Source: Larus michahellis (Eukaryota > Chordata > Aves > Charadriiformes > Laridae). Taken from it: a stretch of DNA of 64,000 nucleotides. The notes under the pieces are model-generated. The model had not been told where the DNA came from and ran no database searches. It was given only the letters and a program-made list of their open reading frames with translations. Made by a program: the position numbers and the translations under genes. Location of the stretch: positions 88,830,215-88,894,214 of the forward strand of contig NC_133896.1 of NCBI RefSeq assembly GCF_964199755.1. The letters run 5' to 3'. This document shows positions 52,983 through 64,000 of the stretch, one piece after another (positions within the stretch are counted from its first letter, which is position 1; the number at the start of each line of letters is the position of its first letter).

Positions 52983-55900
52983 ACAGCAAGCCCACAGCAA
53001 CAAGGGCTGCAGCAGCCTGCAGATCCCATGGCCCTGAGGGGGCTGCAGAGTCCCCTCAGCGATATTAGTATCCAGCATAGCTGGGTTAGAGAAGGGGTCT
53101 GAAATGGCGACTGGCCTGCCAATTCTTGTTACCGCAGCAGCATGCAAACCGCACTTCGGAGGGCACTGTAATTCCGCACTGTATGGGGCTGAGGAGGGCA
53201 AGGAGCTTCAAGGGGAAGGATGGACACCTCCTAAAGCAGATCTGTTTTAGCAGGCTGGGGGAAAGTTTTGTTTTGCTTTAGCTGCCAGCCCCAAGGGGGC
53301 ATTTAAACTCTTCTCTCCACCAGAGGTTTCCACCCCGTCCATTGTGCCACATGCGAAATCACCTGTTTGTGTGACACCACATTCAGTGGCAAGGCACTTC
53401 TGCTGGAAGTTTAGGATGGAGAAAAGTATAGCTATAAATGCTTCATACATCTGTATGTAAATGTAGATAGACACATACACATGCATAGACATCTACACAT
53501 CTATCTATGTGGACATCCACATATACTTAAAGATATATGAAGTCCTTTTCAGACCCTTTCCCAAATTTGTAAGTGATTTTGCTTATAAAGGCAAAATCAG
53601 CTTTAGAGTAAAGCCAACTTGGGATTGTTATCCATGTCACAATAGTTTCTGAAAAACTTTCGGCAGGACTTAAAAGTCACCAATGAAATAATTTAAAAAA
53701 CTTATTTTCCTTTTATTTTGGCAGTTCATGGTTCTTGTAATTAATGCTTGATGCCCTACTAGTTTGGTATGTCACTATATAGCAATAAAGCAAAAAGTCA
53801 CATCTAGCAGGCTGGCTGCTTAGCTTGCAGGAAGCTATATTGTAATTTGGAGGAAGAAAGAAAACTTGGAGCAATAAAACAGAGACTCTACCCTTATATT
53901 TAGTGCAACATTTGCTCTGCAGACATGCAAAAACTCACTTTAAAAGATAACTGTGACCTTTCATGAACCCAATTTCATTTTAGCAGGAGAGCTTCATGCT
54001 TCTCAGCAAGTGTGAGATGTATCTATTAAATTCCTTTCAAAGGCCCTGCCTGACCTATTTATTTCTCGATTGAGGGCCAAAATAGCCCAATATCAAATAG
54101 CTGCAAGTACCTCAGTACTTCTGGAAGAGTGTAGCTGCTCGATCAAATCCTCATCTTGGTCACACTGTTTTGAAATGCAACAAGAGTCACCTCATTATCT
54201 TCGGAAGGATTATAATGTAATATTATGACAAGATTCTGCCCTACTCTCAAGTGATGGATAATGGGGATTTGAGTCCTGAATATGTGAATACCGTTGAAAG
54301 TGGAAAACTATCCTCAGCATCCATAAGAGAGACATGTATTTCTTCATGTAACACTGTATCGAAGTCCCTGACTTCAGTAACCGGTAATTAAATCATTTAG
54401 AAATGGACAATTGTATATCGTAGTTCAAAAGCATTAAAAGGACCATATGCACTACTCTTTTTGATATGTAAATCTGTAAGCACTGCCAGAAGGGCCATAT
54501 ATTCTAAAGACTACAGGTTATTGAGGTAGCCACTTTATGAAGTTACTGCCCCATCTGCTGAAGCGTGACACCGGCCTCATGTGTGCCCCCCGTTGCTGCA
54601 TTTGAGTATGTTGCTGGAACAAAACATTCCTTGTGTTTGGTAACAAAGCCCCATGAGTCAAAACCATGTCATTCCAGTGAGAACAGAAGCACTGAACTGC
54701 TCAGGTTTCCATCTCTGTTAATTCTGTAAATTAACCACAAACTCCTACTGAGTTTTTAAAGGGCACAAGGGCTTCTTCTGAAAGTGCAGAGGAAAGAATA
54801 AATTCGTCTTTTGGCACTGCGAATAAACAGACACCTTCAGAAGAATAACTGGGAGTTTTGTAACCCCACGTAAGGCCACAGCCTCCTCTTTCAATATGTA
54901 GGACTTCTCTGAGCCTCAAAGTGCTCCTAAAGTGGAGGCCGCTCCAAGCAGGCATTTAAGAACTTGAGGAGTCCTTCTCCAACACAACCTTAAAACCTGC
55001 CTGAGGTTAAGGTTTATTACTTTAACCTTTTGCATGCTGTACAACATAGATAGATTGCTTTGTAGATGAACATACGTTTTAAGGAAAAATACTATTAAGC
55101 CATTACCAACATTGTATCTAAGCACAGGCTACGTGACTTGAAAAGCTACCAGGAACCTAAACTCTATTTTGGTAACATTTGCCACAATTTAAAACAAACA
55201 AACAAACAAACAAACAAAAAACTATCAGATATCCTTGCTTTATTTTACTATGGCAATGAAATAACCACAATCACAACTCTTTATTTCTGTGTCCTATTAC
55301 ATTAATTTTTCACACCCTGCTCTTCTCTTCATAGGCAGGGAACAGTGATAGTGGCACGCAGGGCGGGCAGACCTGCCATCGACCCAGCTCGGTGTAAGAT
55401 GCAAACCTGCCTGCAGCCTCTGTCCCTGTGCAACCAGGTGGTCATGGCTGCATACTCCCTGAGGCTCCACCTCTCTCTTTTTATTCATCACCATAAACAA
55501 AATCCTTTCATTTTTCAGTAAAATGAGACACCTAAAATATAACCGGACAGTATCAGCACTTGCAAACGAATGCTCTGAAATGACCACAAACCCCGCTGCG
55601 CCAAGCCCAGCCCATCGGGGAGGCGTTCAGGCTGTGAGTTGCGAAGGAACCCAGAAATGAATCATCCCCCTCCCACCACTTTTCACCTGGTGTCTGCTAC
55701 TTCCCTTCCGCAGGCTCTGGTAAAAACCTCAAGACATGAAGCAATCCCCAAAGACAGTCACAGCCACGAAAAACTATTGAGGCTGCTGATGGTCCAGTAT
55801 GTCTCATTAGACAGCCTGGCTAAATTAGGATGTAGAGTTTTAGGCTTCCCAAGCTCCTGCATGCAGATGTAGGACATCTTATGGAAAAGACCTGGGGCTC

Positions 55901-57379
55901 ATGAAACCCTGGCATGTGGCAGAAAGGGAGTTGGTTTTGCATATCGTTTGCTGCTTATGCCTCTCGCTTCTCACCCCAAAAACTGGATGCGAAGCTGCAC
56001 GTCTCCTTTTTATGTGTATTAGGGAGCAAAGAGGTGGCAAACCCTCATTGTTGCAGTGGCAAAAACTGGGGGCAAATCTCCACTGTTAATAGCCTGCCCA
56101 GGGAGACCAATGATAAAACACAGCCCCTGGAGCTGGGACTGCTCCGGGGCCTCAGAGCAGGTTGCATCAGTTTCTGCCCCATCGCTCTGTGAATTACAGT
56201 CTGCTCACAAGCGCTTGTTAGCACAGCGCTAAGTAGAAGAAAGATGAAATTTTCTTCTCAAGGACTCCTGGTGAGCAGAGCAGCCACCAGCAGAAGAATG
56301 GTATTTTCACCACTTCATCCAACTGTCTTGAAATCTTGGGAATTGGTGGGTTACGTTGGCTGAAAAATGATTTACCCTAAAAATCCTGCAACGCATTGCC
56401 TGCGCTCTTAATGGCAGGCGAGGCACCAGCCCAGAGAACCGAGCACATAAATCACAACAGTTGGAGATAAAAGAGCTACAGCTAAAGCTGTTGTGTCCTC
56501 TGGCTATCAGGCACACCTGAAGGGGATGTCTCATGCATGCCAAGAGACTTGAAATAAACCTAGCTGCTGGCTGTTCTTTTAGCTACCTGCTTCTCCTGGC
56601 TGCTCTTCATTGACGCTTGGCTCATGTTATTGCACTTCAGCGTCTTAGCTGCATCTCCACGTGGCCATTGCTCTCTCATGCTCGACTCCTTTAGTTTTAA
56701 TCCTTTGTTCTATCCCCTTGACATCTGCTGTTCATAATACCCCCACATCCACCCTGACCTCGTCTTTCAGGCCCTGGGCAAGCCCCCGGTCATCTGCTGA
56801 GCTCCTCTGATGTGTGAGCCTCCCTGTATTCATCTTTACCGCAGGCTGCTTCAGTTGTGGCTGGACAACTGCAAGTTGCTCCAGGTAACTCCTCACTCAT
56901 CTGTGTCTGAAAATAATCATAAACCACTATTAAACAGCAAACTGCTTTTAACTGACCATCAGTAACTTAGTGTTTTGCTGAGTACTTGTAAAAGGGTATA
57001 GGTCCTTTACAGTTTCTAATTCTGACTAATAGCAGCCGCCACTAGTAACATCCAGAAATGGTGGTCTCACTCAGTTGCTTTTCACTTCCCTCTTTAGCAC
57101 AGAGAATTACAGGACCATTTACCTAATAAATTATACATGAAAAAGTTATCTCCAGCGTCTAACTGTACCCTAACAACTGGACATAATGATGAGAACTACT
57201 TCACCCCCACCTGCAACTGCAGATGTGCTGAAGTATACACTGGCCATTTCAATAAAGGATGTAGCACTCAGCTTCAGCTTTAACGTTTCAGCTGAGCAGC
57301 ACGCTTACACGCGTGTAAGTACTGGCGTAGAAGACTGCCTCCTCTTTCAATTGACAAACTGATGGATAGCTTTTAAGTG
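52983..57379. other. Stretch without recognised exons (probable PRR5 intron)
   Basis: It holds a degenerate ACATA/GATAGA-rich simple stretch at about 53440-53530 and the small AAAC repeat at 55192. No exon or RNA gene is recognised on either strand. Confidence 0.45.
55192..55220 (+). repeat. (AAAC)n microsatellite
   Basis: About six to seven perfect tetranucleotide units ending in an A-run. Confidence 0.85.
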
Positions 57380-57494
57380 AAAAATAAAATAGAATAAAAA
57401 TTAAAATAAAATAAAATAAAATAAAATAAAATAAAATAAAATAAAATAAAATAAAATAAAATAAAACAAAACAAAACAAAACAAAACAAAACAT
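57380..57494 (+). repeat. (AAAAT)n followed by (AAAAC)n microsatellite
   Basis: The array begins imperfectly, then gives about 13 regular AAAAT units and switches abruptly at about 57463 to about six AAAAC units. The switch suggests that one T-to-C change spread by slippage. Long F/Y-rich open frames on the - strand here are repeat artefacts. No SINE body is attached. Confidence 0.95.
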
Positions 57495-60020
57495 TTGTCT
57501 TCCCCCAGGTCAAGGTGGGCAAAGCAAGCAGGCCTTCTGCAGCCAAGGCCAGCACCCTGCCAGGAGTGGACATGGCACAGAGGGAGGCACAACGGGAGGG
57601 ACAGCATGTCTTGGTGCTTGACATGGCAGCAGCTCTACCACAAGGGACACCAAGCAGGAACAGCCGTGAGCCAGATACGGGGTTACCAACTTCTGGACTC
57701 AAGAAAGAAATGAGTAGAAGCCAGACTTCTAGATGATTTAATGAAGTAATTTCAGCAATCATTACTCTTGGTGACTTGATGACCCAGAAGATCAAAGTCC
57801 TCTGCCCATGGGACAGGAAGCGCCTGTATACAGCTCAGTTCATGGCCAAATAACACCTGCTTAACCTCAGCCTGGGTCCTCTGGGGTTTCTCAGCCTGGG
57901 TCTGCTGGGGCGTCCTTAACAGCTGGCCTCCACCCTGGTCTACCAACAAAAAGCCATGACCTACTGCTGAAGCAGTCCTGATCTGGTGCTACATGAAATG
58001 AGATGTGCTACAGGAAGCGTTTACAGGGTCAAGCGAGGTCCTGGCCTCATGTACTGCCCTATCTTAACCACACAGGAAAACAGCTAAGAAATGTAACTAT
58101 TTTCTGCTTAAAAAAAGCCGATTCCTTGGAGGAAAGAAAAATGTATTAAGAAATGCATTTCTTTCTTTAACTGGCAACAGGTCAGATCAATATGACTGAA
58201 AGAAACACACACGCAGCGGCGATAATCTGACAAATACTGGGTAACAATAGTTGCCTGACTACTCCCAGGGAAAACTGAAATTAAAAGTCACAAGACATAC
58301 TGCAAGGCAGACACAGAATAGTATCTGTAGTGAAAACACACATTACTCAGCCAACACTGCTGGTGGAGAACTGATAAGGCTGTGCAGACTGCAGTGCACA
58401 CCCTGGTAACCACAGGAATGGCAAGATCTGCTTCTTATTTTAGTCATAGAGCAGCCTTGCTTGTAAGACATTTGGAAACCAGTGCCCTTAACAGGCCGTG
58501 ACTACTTGTTATCCCACTTTGGCGCCTGTAACACCTTTCATTGCGTCACATCTAACCTTCTAAAACTTGAGCAACACAGAGCAACCTGGACTCAGAGCAG
58601 GCATGAAATCACTGCAAGGAGGAACTGGGGACAAACGGGCCACCAGTCCCCACCACGTGTACCACTGGCAGCACAGCAGGTGCTCCCAGGTACGCTATAG
58701 GTCACATTCTGGATTGAGGTCTGCATCCCTCCATCTTCCTTTGAATAGACAGATGCGCATACTTAAATATCATCTAACATCTAATCATCTAATTTTTACT
58801 GATCTTGCAATGCCCACGCACAAACCTATGGCAGTGAAGTTACGTTACAGCTTACTTGCTTGAGAAGAGGCTTCGGGATTGGTCCCCAGGTATGCTGAAT
58901 TTTTGGTTTCTCTCAGCACTCTGGCCCTTTCGTTGACCAAGCCCACCCAGGCCCATGCTTTGGAGGAGACCCCAGTGGCCCTTGGAGCAGCAACTGTTGC
59001 CCAAACAGCTGAAGCTGACCCTCCTGTGCACAGCTGCTCAGAGCTGCTGCTTTTACTGCAACACAGAGCACCATCGTGGGAGTCTCGCGCTCGCATTTAC
59101 TCCATCTTCAGCTGACATGTACAACACGACTGAAAAACTCAAAGATCTCACTCTTATACCCCCTGCAGAAACTCCTTGGGCTCCCACACAAAACCAGAAA
59201 GCTCAGGTAGGTGGAGATATTGGGCTCCCTCACCTTCAACTACCCACCTCGTTCCCTGGGAGTCAGCCCTGCAGAGCAAATCCCCCAGTATTATAGAAAT
59301 GGAATTACGTTTGTGGAGCAGCATCTGGCCTCCATTTACACACGGAGTAAATGCAAACTCATCAGTAAACTCATGGAGATATCAGATATGATAACTGATT
59401 CCTCTCAACCTTTGCAACGTTGACACCAATGGTAGAATCAGCTGTGCAGTGTCAAACCAAAAGTTAACTAAATTCAACATTTTCTTGCTAATAGTGATAG
59501 CAGAAGTGCACATGCTCACAGTGGGGGCTTTCTTGTAGAATGCATTGGTGCTTCTGGCAAATAATGATGTAAAAACTTGCTGAATGGGACTTTGCCGTAG
59601 CCCTTAAGCATAAACAATCTGTCCTAGAAACTATTTAACCAACAAGATGATGATCATCAATAATTGACAGGATAACTAGTTTTCAGAAATAAAGAACGAG
59701 AATTGAGTCCTCTGAAAAAGGGGGAGGATGGATTTCTTTGGTACCTTTGCTACGTGCTTTCCTTGTGTAGTTGCAGCTTTCCTGCATCAGAGGTGAGCAA
59801 GTGCATGCTGAACCCTCCTGCTGTCTGACAGAGAAGGACCAGACTGTTGGCAACAATTACTCAGCTTAACTCTGAATGTTAATTGCAGTTAAGTGGAACT
59901 ATGCTGACTCACATCAACTGGCGGTCCAGCCCAAGCCAGGAAAGGTGGAAACAGGGTGAAAACAGATAAGATATGGAGAGTGTGATGAATTTTTCCATTT
60001 ATATTGATGAAATCCTGATG
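57495..60020. other. Stretch without recognised exons
   Basis: It contains a short imperfect duplication (CTCAGCCTGGGTC and variant) at about 57866-57905. Otherwise no exon, RNA gene or transposon is recognised. Overlapping open frames at 58845-59420 lack domains. Confidence 0.4.
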
Positions 60021-60023
60021 TTC

Positions 60024-61150
60024 ACTGAATCACAGAATGGCTGATGTTGGAAGAGACCTATGGAGGTCATCTGGTCCATCCCCCCTGCTCAAAAAGTGCC
60101 ACCCAGAGACAGTTGCCCAGGACTATGTCCAGACGGCTTTTGAACACCTCCAAAGATGGAGACTCCACAACCTCCCTGAGCAACCTCTGCCAGTGTTCAG
60201 TCACCCTCACAAGGAAAAAAAGCATTTCCTAATGTTCAGAGCGAACCTCCTGCATTCCAGTTGTGCGCACTGCCCCTGGTCCAGGCACTGGGCACCACAG
60301 AAAAGACCCTGGCTCCGTCCTGTTTGCACCCTCCCCCCTTCAGGTATTTACATAGATTGATAAGATTCCCCTCCGAGCCTTTTCTTCTCCAGGCTGAACA
60401 GTCCCAGCTCTCTCAGCCTTGTCTCATAGAAGAGATGCTCCAGTCCCTTGACCACATTCATGGACACAGCACTCCAGGTGTGGCCTCACCAGCACTGAAT
60501 AAAAAGGGGAACAACCATCTCCCCTGACCTGCTGGCAATACTTGGTCTAATGCAGCCCAGGTTACCATTGGTCACTTTGCTGCAAGGGCACGCTGATGGC
60601 TCATGTTCAACTTGGTGTCCACCAGGACACACAGGAGCTTTTCTGCCAAGCTGCTTTCCAGTTGGAAAGCGTATGCTGGTGTCTGCACTTGTTCCTCCCC
60701 CAGTGCAGGACTTTGCACTTCATGCACTTGTTGAACTCCGTAAGGTTCCTGTTGGCCCATTTCTCCAAGCTGTTGAGGTCCCTCTGGATGGCAGCATGAC
60801 CCTCTAGTGTATCAGCCACTCTTCCCAGTACCACGTCATCAGCAAACTTGCCAAGGGTCCACTCTACCCTGTCATCCAGATCATTAAGGAAAGGCTGGAC
60901 ATAGTATTGACCCCTGGGCTACGCTGCTAGCTACTGGCCTCCAAATAGACTTTGCACTGACAATCACCACCCTCTGGGCACGAACATTCAGCCCATTTCC
61001 AATTCTCCTCACTGTCTGCTCATCCAGCCCGTACATCAACAGCTTCTCTATGAGGATCTTTCAAGAAGCTATGTCAAAGGCCTTACTAAAGTCCAGCTAG
61101 AACCGTTATTCAAGCAGGACTGAACTACTATCACTCTCTCCAAGAAATCA
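60024..61150 (-). mobile_element. CR1 LINE fragment, longest in the window (about 1.1 kb)
   Basis: On the + strand it starts ACTGAATCACAGAATGGCTG, the reversed 3' end of a different, older CR1 subfamily from the 7723 and 52797 copies. It runs through the typical reversed text (e.g. CCCCTGGTCCAGGCACTGGG, CTTCATGCACTTGTTGAAC) to about 61150. It has many stops and small indels. The right boundary is approximate because the sequence fades into unique DNA. Confidence 0.88.
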
Positions 61151-61810
61151 CACTACTTCATCAACCACAACAGCAGGGATGCCACAAGATGAAATCAACT
61201 CCAGGGAATGCCAGGCTTAGAGAAAAAACCCCAAAATGTAACAGTAAGTAGAAACAGGGTCACTAACACTGTCTGTCACCAACTAAAGTTCCTTGCGCAC
61301 TTTAAAAATTGGAACAGAAGTCCCAGTTCCTCAGCTATATTCACAGAGCATCCATACGGACAGCTCTACATTTTTCCTACTGGTTTGTGCCTCAATTTTT
61401 GCTTGGAGCACAAGCATCAAACAAAAGGCAAGTCCAATAAAGAGGTCATAGACAGGCCTAAGATTTCAAAAAAAAGGAAGCCTCACAGGACATCCAAGTT
61501 GTAAAGAAGCCAAGAAAAAGTTTTAGGGCATGCTATTGAAAATAAGGTGGCTGGTGGGCTTGTTTGCAAAGACTGAGGACCTGCGTACACAAGCACCTGC
61601 CCACCCTCCCTCCTTCCTTCGGCAAGTATTTGTACCGAGAGGCCACTTGACTCGAGCCTGCAGACCTACTCTTCTCCAAAACCTTTCCTATCTCTCTGAC
61701 TCAGCAATATACAACTGGCAAAAGGGACCCAACAACCCCAAAAACAGCCTGGAGCTGCTAGGCACCTGGGGCATATCTTTCTCCAGAGACACACACAGAG
61801 GCAGGCAAGC
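61151..61810. other. Short gene-free stretch between two CR1 fragments
   Basis: No exon or RNA gene recognised. The stretch becomes C-rich near 61595-61620. Confidence 0.45.
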
Positions 61811-61811
61811 C

Positions 61812-61961
61812 TCTGGATGGAGACATTCAAGGCCAGGCTTGATGGGGCTCTGAGCAACCTGATCTAGTTGAAGATATCCCTGCTTACTGCAGGGGGGTTG
61901 GACTAGATGACCTTTAAAGGTCCCTTCCAACCCAACACATTCTACGATTCTATGATTCTAA
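61812..61961 (+). mobile_element. CR1 LINE 3'-end fragment
   Basis: It begins GGATGGAGACATTCAAGGCC and ends ATTCTACGATTCTATGATTC. Only about 150 bp of the CR1 3' end are present, in opposite orientation to the CR1 at 60024-61150. Confidence 0.93.
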
Positions 61962-62830
61962 GCCCAGAAACAGCCAGGGCACAACAGCAGTCACATGTTG
62001 CCGCCCAAGCCTTGCACTTTCACTACATGCTCTGCCCCAAGGCAGACATGTGCTTCCAATTCCACTGCCAGCTGGACAGAGAAAGGAGATGAGCAAGAAA
62101 CACGTCCAGAGAGGACACATGTAGCTCAGCTGGAGCCTGCAAGCTGCCATGAAACACATGGAACCACAACATCTGCTTGGAGGTGTGCAGGAGTGGCAGG
62201 TATTTTAAGGAGAAACACTCAGCTTTGCACCTCAAGCTTTGAAAGAGGTTTGCAGCTCATCAAACCAATTATAAATATCATTATTGTGCATAAAACAAAT
62301 GTTACTAGGAGGCCTAATCTCCATCCCTTCTGACAGAACCATGCTGCCCTGATGGCACAACCCCCCAGAAAAATTCTTCTCAAGGGGGAATTATTTCCCT
62401 TCCACCTTCCTCTTCTAACCTGTTCTCCTTCATGGACACAGCTGGAAGGGGCATCATTAGGGACCATCGGGATGGTGGCTTTCCCCAGTGTTCCCTCCAA
62501 CGGCAAAAACTGCATCAACAGGCATTCTCTGAAGGTTGCACTTGTTACCAACCAAAACCAAGTATGACTGGCAATCATCTAGTTTCATCACGAAAACCCA
62601 AGTGGTTTTGGTGCCCAACCCATGCGGTTTTGGTGCCCAACCCAAGCTATACCCAAGTGGTAGGCAGACTTACCATTTACTTTCAAAAAACACAACAGAG
62701 GTGAGTTTTAAAATTCTTGTGTGGAACACGACAGCAAGAAAACTACCATTTTTTTTTAAAGGTGAAATTACAAACATTAGAGAATCGGACAAATGCAAGT
62801 CAAAACGAAGTTAGAATTATCAGGCTGTGC
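61962..62830. other. Gene-free stretch left of the GC-rich segment
   Basis: Apart from the small 22-bp tandem repeat at 62604, nothing is recognised. No exon of PRR5 is seen on the - strand. Confidence 0.45.
62604..62647 (+). repeat. 22-bp tandem duplication
   Basis: Two adjacent units begin GGTTTTGGTGCCCAACCCA and differ by a single base near their ends (62604-62625 and 62626-62647). A partial unit (ACCCAAGT) precedes them. Function unknown. Confidence 0.9.
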
Positions 62831-63697
62831 AAGCGGCGTTTCCTTTGACGGGAGACCTGCCTGCGCCGTTGGATCTGTCTGCTCCAGGGCATCTGCTTGC
62901 GCCGGGGCATCTGTCTGCGCCGGGACATCTGCCTTCGCTCTGCAGGGCTTGTCCTGTCCACATAGACCAGAAAGAAGCCTCCTCCTCCTCCCTCTCCACC
63001 TGAGGTGTGGCTGGCCATCCTTGCCGGCCTTCTGCTCACGCTCCACCAAGGCACACGGAGAACTAATCGCTGGACCTTCTGGGGCTGAGAGCTCAGCGGC
63101 TGCAGCCTCTCTCCTCTGCCACTTGTGAGTCCCTGGTGGGGAGCCGGACCCAAACTTGCTTGGGGCAGCTGTTCTCTGCCCTTCCCTACGCAGCAAGGCT
63201 ACCAAGGCCACGTGGAGATGCCGACGCCGCACTGGTGATGCCCCAGGACACGCGGAAGGTGTGGAAGTGCTGCTGCAGCTTCTGAGTTGGGGAACTGGAG
63301 AGCCACCTCTCTCGCCTCCTCCCACCTCCGCGGTCGCTCCAGGAGCGCGGGCAACTGCCAGCCCAAGCCCACTGTGGTGCGCCAGGGAGCAAAGGCTGCT
63401 GGGCAACGCCGCAGACAATGGGCTTCCGCATGCTAATGAGCACGGTGACATGGGACAACGTCTACCCAGACGTGCCAGGGAAGCAGAGGCGTGAGGGAGA
63501 AACTCTCTGTTCAAGGCCTCTGGTGCAGGGCAAGGATGAAGCTTGAACTCCCCTCTACAAACCACAGAACCCACCTGGAAAAACACACACAAAGTACCCC
63601 CCAAGCCCAAACTGCCCAAAAGCTGGTCCTTCCCCAGCGGGCGCAAGACAAGGGAAGCACCTGGCAGGTGGCATCCCTTCTCCTCTGTGTCACACAC
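62777..63697 (-). CDS. Open frame of 306 codons, product unknown, doubtful
   Basis: This is the longest uninterrupted ATG-stop frame in the window, in a GC-rich segment. The protein is rich in Ala, Ser, Pro, Arg and Gly and shows no domain, signal peptide or membrane segment that I recognise. Near its C-terminus it contains five copies of a six-residue repeat (AQTDAP, AQADAL and similar) encoded by the 18-bp repeat at 62854-62943. Other frames on both strands are also open across much of this segment, as expected of GC-rich DNA poor in stop codons. It is more likely noncoding DNA than a gene. An exon of an unplaced transcript cannot be excluded. Confidence 0.15.
   Translation of the reverse strand: MCDTEEKGCHLPGASLVLRPLGKDQLLGSLGLGGTLCVFFQVGSVVCRGEFKLHPCPAPEALNREFLPHASASLARLGRRCPMSPCSLACGSPLSAALPSSLCSLAHHSGLGLAVARAPGATAEVGGGERGGSPVPQLRSCSSTSTPSACPGASPVRRRHLHVALVALLRREGQRTAAPSKFGSGSPPGTHKWQRREAAAAELSAPEGPAISSPCALVEREQKAGKDGQPHLRWRGRRRRLLSGLCGQDKPCRAKADVPAQTDAPAQADALEQTDPTAQAGLPSKETPLAQPDNSNFVLTCICPIL
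62830..63480. promoter_or_regulatory. GC/CpG-rich segment, possible CpG island
   Basis: CpG dinucleotides are frequent here (for example around 62870-62935, 63215-63260 and 63325-63360), in contrast to the CpG-poor DNA that fills most of the window. Such islands usually mark promoters. It could be a promoter of a PRR5 isoform on the - strand or of a gene beyond the right edge. I did not identify a PRR5 first exon in it. Confidence 0.35.
62854..62943 (+). repeat. 18-bp tandem repeat, five copies
   Basis: Five consecutive units of exactly 18 bp, variants of CATCTGTCTGCGCCGGGA, start at 62854, 62872, 62890, 62908 and 62926. The inner copies are the most similar. Because the unit is a multiple of three, every frame through it gives a hexapeptide repeat. 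Each unit contains one or two CpGs. Confidence 0.92.
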
Positions 63698-64000
63698 AAG
63701 TCACCCCCGCCTCAGCCTCAGTGCCACTGGCTACGGGAACCTAACATGCAAGTGCATGAAACAAACCTGATGAAAGATTTGGTAAAGTGGCATCACCATC
63801 CCCCTCTGTACAATGTCACACTGAGGTTTATCAGACATATTTCCCCACGCTGCCAACCTCCATCCGATCTTGGGCTGTTTCAGAGATGTTCCCAGCTCTC
63901 GCTATAAGCCCTTGGAAAAGGCCTCGCAAGCGACCGGGGGATCACGACAACCAGCCCGGCTACCCAAGCACGACAAGGGACTCTTCTGCAGGCTCCGTGG
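63481..64000. other. Right edge of the window
   Basis: No gene, RNA or transposon is recognised. The 138-codon + strand frame at 63491-63907 overlaps the doubtful - strand frame and shows no domain. Confidence 0.4.

Noticed and set aside
57288-57795. F/Y/I/L-rich frames on the - strand that look like a membrane protein.
   Set aside because: The hydrophobic run is a translation of the AAAAT/AAAAC microsatellite.
1-64000. CRISPR arrays, operons, tRNA or rRNA genes, and novel defence-like systems.
   Set aside because: The window is vertebrate nuclear DNA. No spaced direct-repeat array, rRNA or convincing tRNA cloverleaf was seen, and nothing suggests a prokaryotic or phage system.

Overview
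The window is vertebrate nuclear DNA and almost certainly from a bird. It carries at least six CR1 LINE fragments with the 3' end typical of bird CR1 (repeats of ATTCTATGAT). Its genes have short exons, long introns and canonical GT/AG splice sites. There is no operon-like gene packing. The species cannot be named from the sequence alone.

Left part (about 0.4-11.7 kb): a small TRIM (RING/B-box/coiled-coil/PRY-SPRY) cluster on the + strand. The first gene (418-4588) can be assembled by eye into seven coding exons of 420, 96, 231, 23, 116, 30 and 581 bp. The frame stays open throughout and predicts a 498-residue TRIM7/TRIM27/TRIM39-like E3 ligase. A second copy starts at 6412 but is broken: its RING/B-box exon has lost a zinc ligand and runs into a stop at its ancestral splice donor. 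Behind it lie degenerate relics of exon 2 (twice, at 8480 and 10362) and exon 3 (about 10795-11020). CR1 elements sit between and after the relics, and there is no SPRY exon.

Middle part (11.7-45.1 kb): a long, mostly AT-rich stretch without a recognisable functional gene. It holds one CR1 fragment, a 223-bp purine tract with a higher-order 15-bp period, and on the - strand (about 31.5-31.96 kb) a decayed TOPORS-like RING pseudogene.

Right part (45.1-64 kb): the 3' end of PRR5 (Protor-1, an mTORC2 subunit) on the - strand. Its last two coding exons are at 45690-46240 and 49037-49175. The upstream exons were not found up to 64 kb, so a large intron, exons beyond the window or an assembly break must separate them. 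The same interval holds CR1 fragments, pentanucleotide microsatellites, and at 62.8-63.5 kb a GC/CpG-rich segment with an 18-bp tandem repeat that may be a CpG island or promoter.

The genes do not form one pathway. The TRIM cluster looks like a locally duplicating and decaying ubiquitin-ligase family, possibly in innate immunity. PRR5 is a conserved signalling gene that happens to lie next to it. I found no convincing new biological system. The best leads are the decayed TRIM copy that still encodes a RING-only protein, the TOPORS-like relic and the TRIM-PRR5 neighbourhood.
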